From the NCBI GenBank assembly GCA_034766995.1, contig CM068316.1, forward strand, positions 23,428,090 to 23,492,089: a stretch of 64,000 bases of DNA, read 5' to 3'. Below are positions 50,080 to 61,172 of the stretch, one piece after another; within the stretch, counting starts at the first letter, position 1, and every line of letters begins with the position of its first letter. The notes below the pieces were generated by a model, which did not search any database, was not told where the DNA came from, and worked only from the letters and a program-made list of their open reading frames with translations. Made by a program: the position numbers and the translations under genes. This DNA comes from Acanthacorydalis orientalis. Lineage: Eukaryota; Arthropoda; Insecta; Megaloptera; Corydalidae.

Positions 50080-50470
50080 TTATGTTCCTGTTAAAATGGA
50101 GCGAGTAGCGTCTGCAGCATGGTATTATAAATCAGCAGGATACGGTACACTGTTGATGTGATAGGTGATGCAGGAGAAAGCACGATATTTCTATTGCTGT
50201 TGGTTTCATCCCAGGTTGCTTGGATACCTGAGTGCCGGTTACCTACCTGTCTGACATTCGCTCATCAAGCGCCCGAGCTCCCGTTCCCGAGTTCGACCTT
50301 ATTGCCTGTCGCACCACCGCCAACGTATATTCGGATCGCTGCCACGCAGCCCGACCGTTTTGTTCTACACCAACGTCTGTTGCTGAAACGGTCAGCCCAT
50401 GAACAAGTATCTTATGTATGTGAGTTACGTGTTTGCGCTTGCGCCAGTTATGCGTATGTGTGCTTATGGC
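50080..50470 (+). other. GC-rich patch, possible exon (50215-50419)
   Basis: About 350 bp with balanced base composition in otherwise AT-rich DNA. A plus-strand frame is open at 50158-50478 (106 codons). Within it, a pyrimidine-rich tract ending in CATCCCAG (to 50214) resembles a splice acceptor, and GTGAGT at 50420-50425 is a near-ideal donor, bounding a possible 205-bp exon of Pro/Ala/Leu-rich sequence (APELPFPSSTLLPVAPPPTY). I recognise no domain. It could equally be a 5' UTR, promoter or unrecognised repeat; an 81-codon minus-strand frame is also open. Confidence 0.25.
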
Positions 50471-50946
50471 AGAAATGATAAATGGCAAGGGCTAAAATTA
50501 TAAATCATGTATGATTGTGTATCTATATGTGTTTGTACAGTGAGATAATGATTTTATGTGTAACTACGTGATAATATTATGTACACAGTTCATGAACACT
50601 TGTTGACTCGGATGCGGAGATTGAAAATATCGTTATGAAAACTAAGCTATGCCTATGTATATGCATATATTCGTTATATATAAATCACAAATATATTTTT
50701 ATGATTATTTTCTTTTAATTTCTTTTAAAACTATTTTTAAAATTAAAAGTGTACTTACTTGGTTATATCATTTATTTTAAATATATTTCTATATTTTAAT
50801 ACTTACGATCTCGTTGATACATTGTACTGATGAGTTTTTTACGATTAGCTAAGTGTCTATTTTCCACACTAAGTGGAAAACAGAGTCTCAACTGAACAAA
50901 ATGTACGAAGATCAACAGAACTATACATCATTTGTTTCATATACTG

Positions 50947-50948
<2 letters not shown>

Positions 50949-50982
<34 letters not shown>

Positions 50983-51014
50983 CGGAATATATATATATAT
51001 ATATATATAACGGA

Positions 51015-51046
<32 letters not shown>

Positions 51047-51050
51047 AACG

Positions 51051-51092
<42 letters not shown>
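50949..51092. repeat. (TA)n with periodic AACGGAA units
   Basis: TA runs are separated three times by AACGGAA and end with the inverted motif TTCCGTT at about 51092-51098. It could form a long imperfect hairpin. Confidence 0.95.
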
Positions 51093-51096
<4 letters not shown>

Positions 51097-51099
51097 CCG

Positions 51100-51787
51100 T
51101 TATATGTCTTTTACGTAAACCTGTGAATGTAATTCTTATCCCAAAAGTTGAGCCACTTCGAAAATGTCAATTTATAGCTCTAATTATAACACATTTTGAG
51201 AAGTATGAAGTCTTTTAATACCTCAGTTGCGTTGTTTCCATATTACTTTTTGTTTATTCAGAACAATACTTCTATATCTATGTTCAATCAAAGAAAAAAT
51301 TAACACAGAATACATACGAAGTAATGAATTGTTTAATAGTGTATAATATTTTATTTTTTGTTTAAAAAACCATGTTTTTTCAAAGTATGGAGAAGGTTTT
51401 TTTGCTAACTTAGTTAATATAAAGCTAATTGCATTTAAAATAACAAATATTGATTATAAGAAATATTGAATAAATAATTGATTATTAATATTACTTTTAT
51501 ATTTTTCAAAAACCCCGCTATTTGATTTTTTTGATACACTTTCTAGAACTAACTCAATAGGTTTATAGATTTTTTCTGTTTTCATTATTATACTTTGTGT
51601 ATGTGCAAATATAAAATAATAATCTTTTCTTAGTCCTCTACTACATGCATATACTTTTAACATTTACTTAAAATTAACCATGGGTGTAGTTAAGAATGTG
51701 TATAGCAAGAAACATTAAAAAATATTTTTTTAATAATAGATTTAAAGTTATTGCAGTTTATAATAAAATAGAATTATATGCACTAAG

Positions 51788-51831
<44 letters not shown>

Positions 51832-52205
51832 CATATATCCATTAAAGAACAATTTAATTATAAAAAATGGGCGTATATAAGAATTTTTTTTATAATCACT
51901 ATATATGATTTCATATGCGATAAAGGGTTAATAAATAAAAAAAGTTCGTTTAATATGGTAACGATAAACGGTATTAGTGTGTCATATATATTTATAATTA
52001 TTTTCATACATTAAATCATACCACCATTTTCGTGACCAGGCTTGGTTAATTATAATGTGCATGAAATTTTTATTAAATATATTCAAAGATCAGTAAGAAA
52101 AAATACGAACCTTTTTCATATGGTGAAGTTTATTAATTGTAATAGAAAATACATTGAAAAATAATAAAAATTGTAGCAGAACATTTTTCAGCATCACACT
52201 TTAAT
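51100..52205. other. AT-rich non-coding stretch with (TA)n at 51797-51829
   Basis: Nothing recognised otherwise. Confidence 0.5.
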
Positions 52206-52209
52206 ATAA

Positions 52210-52262
52210 CTAATATATATATATATATATACATATGTATTGTATATATATATATATATATC

Positions 52263-52298
<36 letters not shown>

Positions 52299-52309
52299 TA
52301 TACATATGT

Positions 52310-52350
<41 letters not shown>
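52210..52350. repeat. (TA)n with duplicated ACATATGTATTGTATA segments
   Basis: TA tracts in which ACATATGTATTGTATA occurs twice, about 70 bp apart. Confidence 0.95.
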
Positions 52351-52352
<2 letters not shown>

Positions 52353-52353
<1 letters not shown>

Positions 52354-54494
52354 GTGTAAAAATTAACATGCTGCTCGAAATTTAATCAATTATAACTCTG
52401 TTTTAAATTAAAATATTTTCTCGTCGTTTTAGGATTTTGAAGTGTTAACCTTGACATTTAAAAACAATATATATCTTGGCCAAACAATTGGCATAACCTC
52501 ATAAAACAAAAGTGAAAAATGAGTAACATATTTTAGATATTGTATATTTTTCGCATTTCTCTTGAAAAAATGTTACCGTAGCTGCGGGAATGATTTGTTA
52601 AGCTTTGGGGAAGGTTTCGTATAGCATAACACATTCAAAAATTGGTTTAAAACGTTTCGAAGTGGTGATTTAGATCTTTTCAATCGAGAATACCCTGGAC
52701 AAACGAAAATTTTTGAAGGCAAAGAGTTTGAGCAGTTGTTAATTGAAAATTCCGCTCAGATTAAATAGGGACTCGTATAGCAATTCCGAGTTACCCAGTA
52801 AGCAAAGCTAGGCGGATGGATTCTACATGAACTCAGCCCGGAAAACAAAAAAGTAAGAAGTGATACGGTTCTGTCTTCGCTTACAAAATTCAAAAGAAAG
52901 CATTTTTTATATAAAATCATAATCGGGGATAAAAATGGGGTTTATACGACAATTTTAAGGACCAAAAATCATGGTTACGTTTGGTGAATTATCAACCATC
53001 CCGAAACGAAACATTCACGGCAAAAAACTTTTATTCTGTATTTGACGAGATATTAAGGGTAAAGTGTATTATGAGTTACTAGAACCTGGTCAGACTATAA
53101 ATTTAGAGTATTATCAACAACAATTATCATTCTTGAGTGACGAATTAAAGATAAAAAGACTATTCACTGGGGTGGGAACGAGGCGTCATTTTGCAGCACG
53201 ATAACGCTCGGCCGCACGTCGTGAAAGTGACCAAATACTTTATTTGAATCAAAAACTACATAAGTCACAGAATTTAAATTTTTCAGGATTTAATAAAAAC
53301 TGCACAACACAAAAGTAATAAGATTTTTTGAAGATTTTTTTATTAAAATGATTTTTTAGGTCTAATTTGTTAGTTGGGTCTAATTTTTTGTTTTAATTTG
53401 TTAGTTGCTGATAGTTACTGTTATATGAAATCTTAATATATAAAAAAAATCAACGGATATTGCTCTGACTTATATTGTTTTTGCAGAAAATAGTATTAAA
53501 TGCATAATAAATTGTTTAAAAAATATTTTTTTTATTATGATTCTTTACTAAAAAACATTATATTATAGCAGACAAATTATATAATATTAAGGTGCATAAT
53601 CATATTCGCTATCTAATTCTAGCAGAGTTTCTTCCATTTCTTCGGTTGACCAGCTGAATATTTCATTGCAAAATGACATGTGCTCCTCCAAGATGATATC
53701 TTTCACTTGTTTTAAATTGTCTCTTTTTTATATTAAAATTTTTGATCCATATGCTTTCACATATGGAAGTGACATCACAGCTTTAGTATATTTTAGTAGC
53801 TGGAATGTGTTTTTTGATGAACCATCTAAGAATTTCTCAGTCTCTACTAGTTTTATTAACATATTACTGAAAACTCGTGTATGTTGAAGGAGTAAATGTT
53901 TTTTCTAATAGTTCGAAACTCTTCTCCCATAATATTCAGTTGATAAATAGTTTATTTTTGTAAAACGGATGCCACAATTTTTTAAATTCAAAAATCTTCT
54001 CAATTTATACTTCTTTTACTGAAAAGTTAATGCTTGATTGAATAACCATATTAACGTTTTATTAATTGAACGAAATGTAATTTTTATGCTGAATATGAGT
54101 CTACCCGCAAGAATCTAATTTCAACAAAAAACAATTTTGAAAAAACATGACTTGTGTAATTTTTGAAATGACTAGTTCATGTGTTTCTTTGGGCTGGGAA
54201 AGTTCTCTCTCATGAGGCGTGTTCATCGGACCTAGCCTCGTCAGATACCTGTTTCGGTCTCTCCAGGATCACCTGGCTGATACTCATTTTAAAACAATGG
54301 AAAAGGTCTGAAAATGTATCGACGACTTCATCGAGTCAAAGCTGACACCTTTTGTTTAATAAGAGATTCATCAGTTACCCGGCAGATGGAACAAATTTAT
54401 ACAAAATAATGGGGATATTTTGGAAATCTGTTCAATTTTTCAGCAAATAAATATTCATTTTCTAAAAAAAGGGCATCGAATTAATTTGTACACG
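52353..54494 (+). mobile_element. mariner element split by about 0.9 kb of other sequence
   Basis: The terminal repeats are GGTGTAAAAATTAAC at 52353 and CGTGTACAAATTAAT read inward from 54494, with TA on each side (52351-52352 and 54495-54496). Transposase N-terminal and central parts lie at 52630-53240: NWFKTFRSGDLDLFNREYPG, KHFLYKIIIGDKNGVYTT (first catalytic block), GKVYYELL-like sequence, and CSTITLGRTS in shifted frame for LQHDNARPHV. The C-terminal part lies at about 54215-54480: SDLAPSDTCFG, DHLADTHFKTMEKVRKCIDD, FIESKLTPF and HQLPGRWNKFIQNNGD. The span of 2142 bp is about 0.86 kb longer than a mariner; 53245-54200 is the foreign part. A deleted relative is at 60658-61166. Confidence 0.88.
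53585..53890 (-). other. Coding-like remnant inside the split mariner
   Basis: On the minus strand a frame with one stop reads MLIKLVETEKFLDGSSKNTF, LLKYTKAVMSLPYVKAYGSK, then ILEEHMSFCNEIFSWSTEEM and EETLLELDSEYDYAP before a stop. The amino-acid mix is more protein-like than random AT-rich frames, but I do not recognise the family. It may be a fragment of a second element inserted into the mariner. Confidence 0.3.
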
Positions 54495-54497
<3 letters not shown>

Positions 54498-54563
<66 letters not shown>

Positions 54564-54574
54564 GTTTTGTGTGT
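54498..54574. repeat. (TA)n/(TG)n microsatellite
   Basis: TA run followed by GTGTGTGTGG. Confidence 0.97.
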
Positions 54575-54579
54575 GTGGA

Positions 54580-57230
54580 GTTCGAGGCAGTTTTTGAATA
54601 AAACTGCTAAATTTCAAACTCTAAAACAGGTCATATCATATAAAAATGTTTGATTAAATAAAATATAATTGATGTATACTAATAATTATTTAAAAGAAAA
54701 TTATTAACGATATCTAATTCAATTTGTATATTTCAGGTATTTCATCATAGAGATTTAAGTCAATAATTACGGTAAGTTTTTATTATATTTCTTAATCAAA
54801 ATTCTGTAGTTCTTTAAAAAAAAACAAATCTATTATTAATTTTACAAAAATATTTTTGATTATTATAAATGTTTAAACAATATTAAATTGTTTACTAATC
54901 GTTTAGAAAGGATAATAAATTTAATATGTGGTAAAATAATACTACTAACTTTATTTAAATAATATTTCATACATACAATTTGTGAAAAAGTGTCTTTTAA
55001 AGCTTAATATATACGTTTTACGTTATTCCAAAATATTCCAAACAATTTAAAATAATATGTCAACAATAATAAAAAACGAGTGTGTAAATAATTGTGTTTT
55101 TACAAAAGGAATTATTTTAGGAAATTATTCTTTAATATAATAACATGATAAAATATTGAAATATAACAAAGTTTCAAAGGATCAAAATATATCTATGTAG
55201 GAATTTACTGTTCTTTTTTTGATAAAAAATTCTTATTTTCATATTTTTTTCTACTAAAGACACTGAAAAGATGCAATATTAAATAAAACAATATTTAAAC
55301 GTTTTTTTCTTCAAATTTGTATAATACAATATGTAAATGATTTTTTAACTTTCTGTAAATTTTTTTAAACGCAGTGTCTTTAAATCCAGTTCCAATTAAA
55401 TATATTTTTTAATTTAAATATTAGTATTGAATTAGAAAATGAATAAAACTGAATGTTAGTTTTGCATTCAGCAAACGTCTTATTTAATCTTTGGCCTTAA
55501 AAGCTGTAAGATCTCTAAGTTTCAAATAATACAGTTTAAATAAACTAGCTTTTTACATTTTATTATAAATTGTTTTTGGAATTGATATTAGTAAAATAAT
55601 TAATATTAATAATTGTATTAGTAAAACAATTTCAGTTTTTAATCGTTATTATAAAGATACGATTATATTGTATTTTACAAAACGTAAGATAAAATTAGTC
55701 ATTGTTTTTCTTATTGAAAATATTTGCAAACTGGAATTTTTTTGTATTAATTTTATAACATTATTATTACTTAGTGAATGTTTTCTTATGTGCAATAGTA
55801 AATTATTAAAAATATAAGTGGAAAATATTAAAATAAATTTTAAAATATGATTTGAACTTTGTACTAAAATTACATTTTTAACCTTAAAACTTTTATATAT
55901 CTTACTGAAATTTTCATTTGTTACAAATTACTAAGAAGATAATATTTAGACCAAAAATAATCTTTAACTTGAATTAAATTCATTAAAATGAAAAGTAAAA
56001 TTTTTTTTAAGAAAAAAATCAAGTGTAATTAGTTTTACATATATTAATTTACGTTGAGTGTATTATTTGAATAATAATCAGTGTTGATTTCATTTAAATG
56101 GTAATAAAAGTTTATTAAAAGCTTAAAAGCATTTTAAATGCAGAAAACTCATTATCTACTCTACAGTAAGTGTTCTAATACGATTTAACGCATGTGATAA
56201 TCATGTACTGGCCACCCAGTGAGTATAATGATGATTTTTTTGAAAATTTACTATCATATCAATTTTAGATTTTCCAGAGAATATAATTTGAGCGCACTGA
56301 AAAACTGAACATTGGTAATTCAATGAAAATTTAACATGTTAAAAAGTTTCAATACTTTTCAAATCTTTATATTAAATAGCAATTTTACGGATCAAAACGA
56401 ATTTAGTTAATTGGATCGCAGCATGCAATTATTTTCTCGTCTGATTGAATAGAGTTATTTTATATAGATAGGTTACTGAAGACGCAATTTGTATACAATA
56501 AAACTACAAAAAACATTTTTTGATCAAAAAGACTCAATAATTAATTATTGATCTAAATTTTTGTTTATGTGTATTTCGATGACGACACCATCAACCTCGA
56601 AACGTTAAGAAAAGAAAGAAAACGTGAAGAAAAAAATCTATATAGTACTCCACTGATTATTGTGACATAACCAGCTAAGAGTTTAAGCAACTCTAAAATG
56701 GTTAATAAACAATTAATACATATTTTAGATTAGAAAACTTTGGTGTAATTTGTGAAAGAGTGAAATTTCATTTCTGTACATAATTTTAAATATAGTGTAA
56801 GAAACAGAATTATATAATAAGCATTATTATTTTGGACCTATAATGGTCATTCATTAAAAACAGTTATTATTAATATTCTAAATCAATTAAAATTAAGAGC
56901 ATTTACAGCGATCTTGCTACACACATTTTTTTTATAATATTTCTCTAAAAACTATTTACCTGCTTAAGTCTTTAGGATATCTGCAGGCAAAACGTATTTA
57001 TGATATCATTTATATCATTTGTGTAGTCTTTAAACTAGTTATTTAGATTATTCATTATAAAAAAAAAATACTTTTAAGCGTTTATGATATTACCATCACT
57101 ATATAAAATTATTACCAAAATTATATAAAACCTGATATACTTCATATCATTATTTTTTTAAAACAAAAACAATTTTAGAAAAGATTATCAACTATTATAA
57201 ATTATATTACATATTAAGATGTGTAAATTA
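54580..57230. other. AT-rich non-coding stretch
   Basis: No frame, repeat or element recognised. Confidence 0.5.
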
Positions 57231-57239
57231 TTTTACAGC

Positions 57240-57266
57240 CTTTAAATCTATCTATATATCTATCTA

Positions 57267-57344
<78 letters not shown>
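57240..57344. repeat. (TCTA)n then (TA)n microsatellite
   Basis: ATCT/TCTA repeats, then about 80 bp of TA that runs directly into the mariner end. Confidence 0.97.
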
Positions 57345-57345
<1 letters not shown>

Positions 57346-58265
57346 GAGGTCAGACAATTAAGTAATGCGACAAAATTCAAAAATCGAGTATATTTAAAAA
57401 TTAAGGTACATCGCTGCGATCCCCTTCAAAGTAGTCCCCTCCCGCATCTATACACTTATTCCAGCGAGTTTTCCAGTTTTCGTAACAATTCTGGAACACT
57501 TCTTGTGGGACCTCTCCGAGTACCCTCGTCACAGATTCTTGGATATCTTCAACGGAGTCAAAATGTCGACCTTTGACGAATTTTTTCATATGGGGGAATA
57601 GGAAAAAGTCGCAGGGTGACATGTCCGGTGAATAGGGCGATTGTGGTAACGTTGCGATGCCTTTAGACGCCAAAAACTGAGAGACACTGAACGCACTGTG
57701 ACAGGGAGCATTGTCGTGATGCAGAACCCAAGTCTTCGCGATCTCTGGACGCACTCTGAGCACCCTTTTTCGTAATTTTTCGAGCACATTGCGGTAGAAT
57801 ACTTGATTTACGGTTTGTCCAGGTGGTACGAACTCTTTGTGAACCACCCCTTTGCTGTCGAAGAAGCAAATCAACATGGTTTTCACTTTGGACTTGCTCA
57901 TTCTCGCGTTCTTTGGCCTTGGTGCTCCAGGGGACAGCCACAGTTGGCTTTGTCGTTTAGTTTCGGGGTCATATTGAAATAACCAACTTTCATCACCAGT
58001 AATAACTCGATCGAGAAGAGTAGGATCACTTTCAACCTGCTCGAGACAATCTTGAGCGATGTTCATTCGGTGGGCTTCGTGACATGCACTACTCGCGCGT
58101 TGTTACAAAACACTAAACAGCTGGCGAAGAAATGATCGTACGAGGGTGGTCAAGGTCTCAATCGAGAGAGTAGGGATCTGCTATTACGGTGGCGGAGTTA
58201 CAGGTTCGCAGTGTTACCACAGGCCGAGAAAAAAATCGGTCGCATTACTTAATTGTCTGACCTCG
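57345..58265 (-). mobile_element. mariner deletion derivative, copy 2 (inserted in (TA)n)
   Basis: The ends are CGAGGTCAGACAATTAAGTA at 57345 and the inverted copy ending at 58265. TA repeats flank both sides, so the target was a TA microsatellite. It is 921 bp, one base different in length from copy 1 (28734-29655), with the same leader-to-catalytic-domain junction and near-identical sequence throughout. Confidence 0.95.
57401..58066 (-). CDS. mariner transposase catalytic domain, intact 221-codon frame
   Basis: A minus-strand frame from ATG 58066 to the stop at 57401 is uninterrupted. It has Asp25 in ITGDESWLF, Asp118 in VLHHDNAPCHS and Asp153 in PDMSPCDFFLF, the DD34D catalytic triad of mariner transposases. 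LICFFDSKGVVHKEFVPPG corresponds to the usual WWDxKGVVxxELL block. The family's full protein is about 340 residues; the missing 120 or so at the N-terminus hold the two helix-turn-helix motifs that bind the ends and dimerise. The codons upstream of the ATG (ACHEAHR) are in frame back to a stop. It could fold as an isolated catalytic domain, but self-mobilisation is unlikely. Whether it is expressed is unknown. Confidence 0.9.
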   Translation of the reverse strand: MNIAQDCLEQVESDPTLLDRVITGDESWLFQYDPETKRQSQLWLSPGAPRPKNARMSKSKVKTMLICFFDSKGVVHKEFVPPGQTVNQVFYRNVLEKLRKRVLRVRPEIAKTWVLHHDNAPCHSAFSVSQFLASKGIATLPQSPYSPDMSPCDFFLFPHMKKFVKGRHFDSVEDIQESVTRVLGEVPQEVFQNCYENWKTRWNKCIDAGGDYFEGDRSDVP

Positions 58266-58280
58266 TATATATATATATTA

Positions 58281-58570
58281 GCTTGGTAGGCAAATAATTG
58301 CTGTTTTCGTTGTCTAAATTCTAAGCTTACTTTTTTTAATGAAAGCATCATTTCAACATGTTCATATTAATATTCTTTAAAGCGTATGCTTCGTTCTGTA
58401 TTACGGTAACATTGACTTTGGTTTTAATATTAATTTTGATTCAAATTAGGCTATTGAATTAAAAATGGAAAAGAAGCAAATAAGAGCAAATTTTTATATG
58501 AGTTCAAAACTGGCGGTAAAGCAGCAGACACTGCTCATAAATTAAAGAAAAAAATAATATATCTGAAAAA
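58281..58570 (+). mobile_element. mariner 5' end with transposase start, truncated
   Basis: It begins GCTTGGTAGGCAAATAATTG right after the TA run that separates it from the previous element (58266-58280). It matches the leader of the 45370-45789 copy along its length. The gene starts at ATG 58465 (MEKKQIRANF), and after a one-base frame change reads LYEFKTGGKAADTAHKLKKK, the start of the mariner helix-turn-helix. Similarity ends at about 58570; no catalytic domain or right terminal repeat was seen. Confidence 0.8.
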
Positions 58571-58574
58571 ATAG

Positions 58575-59026
58575 TAGAACTACTAAAAGTTATTTTTACA
58601 CAAACCGTTCGGTAAAATGAAAGGCCAAGCAATGTTATATTATTTATTCATACAACTCGCAAATCCACCTCAAAATTCTCTTGTACATTTTAAGAAAATT
58701 AAAATTAGACAAGTGAATAATGTCTACTGCTTTATGTGTTTATGACAGCAGATCATCTTTCAGCTAGTGTATTTTATAAAGAATAAACAACAAACAATAC
58801 AGTGTTCATATCAACAAATGAGCTTTCCATTATTCAGCTGAAATATATACATAACAAAAGCACAATTTAGAAAAAGAATGTCGTTAATTTTGTCTGTGTT
58901 CTTTTTTTTGTGTCTATTTTATAATACAGCATGTAAGAATGGTAAATGTTAATGGATTATGTGAAGTCGTATTTTAAATGTAAAAAAATAAGAAACAAAA
59001 ATAATAAATTTTCAAACAACATCATG

Positions 59027-59030
<4 letters not shown>
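58575..59030. other. Non-coding stretch
   Basis: No similarity to the missing part of the preceding mariner and no other feature recognised. Confidence 0.45.
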
Positions 59031-59031
<1 letters not shown>

Positions 59032-59082
<51 letters not shown>

Positions 59083-59107
59083 ATATATATATATATTATA
59101 TATATAT

Positions 59108-59149
<42 letters not shown>

Positions 59150-59294
59150 AAAAGTATTAATATAAGATTAAAATATCTGTATATCAAGTAGGAGATCATT
59201 CGTTCATCAGATGAAAATCAAAACTAATAAAGATTAAAATTATTGATTTGTAATAAGAAAAAATATTTTATCAAGAATGTATATAATATATATA

Positions 59295-59336
<42 letters not shown>
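59032..59336. repeat. (TA)n microsatellites
   Basis: TA tracts at 59032-59148 (with TATTATA interruptions) and 59281-59336. Confidence 0.95.
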
Positions 59337-59338
<2 letters not shown>

Positions 59339-59339
59339 G

Positions 59340-59919
59340 TACACAATACATAGAAATTTAAAAGTGAAGCATCTCATACAATCATTAAAATATATTTTAT
59401 AAGAAACAAAACAAAAAAGAGAAAAAATACTAAAGAAAAGGTCATTAAAAGGTCGGAAAAATTCAGTATAATTCTAGACACAAAAAAAATGTATAGATGG
59501 ACCCTTTTCTTTCATTTATGTATGTACGTTCAGAATTAAATATTAACGGTAGGAATGAAAAATATTCAAAATCATATTTGAGAAAAAGAATATTTGAGAG
59601 AAATAATAAGATTATGAAGTTTAGGAGTTTGAAAATTTATTTTATTTTATTTATAATCTACACGTCCTTAATGAATTAGCATGTTTTTAAAATAAAGTTA
59701 AAAAATATTTCGCAAAAATATAAGAAAAAAAACAATTTTGTTTATGAGAGAAGAGAATAGTAATTTATATTTTTTCAAAGTGTTATATAACGGATATATA
59801 TGTAAACATTTTTCTCTTTTCACATCTAAACCAGATATCTATGTAAACATTTCGTTCTTTTCACATCTCTTATTCTACATTCAAAATACTCAAACATTTT
59901 TTTTATAAACACCAATACA

Positions 59920-59966
<47 letters not shown>

Positions 59967-59984
59967 GTATATATATGTATATGT

Positions 59985-60030
<46 letters not shown>

Positions 60031-60655
60031 ATATAACATTTCGGAATCAGTATATGATTTTTCAAGTTTGAAGAAGAAAAATCTTTGAATCTGATAAAAA
60101 TCCTCTACCAATTTTATAGCCTTCTAAATCACATAATATTACATAATACATGATAATTTTTTCAGCAGTTTGCAAAATTTCTAGCACTTTAGTGAAGAGT
60201 CAATCGAAAACAGATAAGTGAATTTTGAGCAACTTCATATCAAAAAAACATTTTAAACGATTCGATATCTTCATGACTATTTTGTATAAACATTTGTATT
60301 TTTTTAAAAATCAACAATGTTTTCCATATCTTTTCTATAAATACTTTCTGTCATTTATTGTAATTTCAATAAACATTCTCACAAATATAATTATCATTCC
60401 TATAAATTACACATTTTTTGATTCAAAATGTCAATTAATGATTAGTTGTTCAATAAAAAATGGCGATACCATAATACTTAAGATTTCAAAGTATAGAATC
60501 TAAATGTACATTTTTCTATACCTTGGTGCAGTTAGTCAATATCAAACAGAAATCCTAAAGTAACCTGATATAATTTGTCGTTAACCATATATATTATTAT
60601 AAACTAAACGAAAAAGGATTCAAGGACTCAATGACTAATATATATATATATATAT
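59340..60655. other. AT-rich non-coding stretch with TA/TATG microsatellite at 59922-60034
   Basis: Open frames here (for example 60225-60503 plus) are AT-driven and have no recognisable domain. Confidence 0.5.
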
Positions 60656-60657
60656 AT

Positions 60658-61166
60658 TATATACAAATTAATTCGGTGCCATTTTAGTGAATTAATGTTT
60701 ACGGGAAAATTAAATAAATTTTAATCCTCAAAATATCCCGTATTATTTTGTATAATTATGCTTCATCTGTCGTGTAAGTAACGAATCTCTTGTCGAAACA
60801 AAATGACAGCTTTGAGTCGATCAATTCGTAATGTATTTTTGGACTTCTTCCACTATTTTATAATTTTTTTCATATTCATCAATCACAACACCGTTCTTCA
60901 AATCTGAAAAAATCAATCGCTTGGTTTCGGCAGCATTTTATTCAACTGGAATGCGAAAAGTATGCAATATAGTTAATTTGCTGCTTTCGGACGCCATCAT
61001 GTTCACTACTGTTTTGTGAGGATATGCCAACTGCGTGGTCAAAATATATATTTTTTTTAAATTTTAGGGTTGGCACTTCAAAATCTTAAAACGACGAGAA
61101 AATATTTTAATTTAAAACAGATTTATGATTAATTCAATTCAGAGGCGCAGAATTAATTTTTACACC
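60658..61166 (-). mobile_element. Deletion derivative (MITE-like) of the split mariner family
   Basis: About 509 bp. The outer 100 bp on the right (61060-61166, minus strand GGTGTAAAAATTAATTCTGC and on) matches the left end of the 52353 mariner, and the left 150 bp (60658-60810, from TATATACAAATTAATTCGGT) matches its right end. Inside are a scrap of transposase N-terminus (TILHTFRIPVE, stop, NAAETKRLIFSDLKNGVVID) and a scrap of C-terminus (RLKAVILFRQEIRYLHDR, then IIIQNNTGYFED). The catalytic domain is deleted. Confidence 0.82.
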
Positions 61167-61172
61167 TAATGC

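Noticed and set aside
60225..60503. 92-codon plus-strand frame with hydrophobic stretches
   Set aside because: Phe/Ile/Tyr/Lys-rich as expected from AT-rich random sequence; no conserved motif or context.
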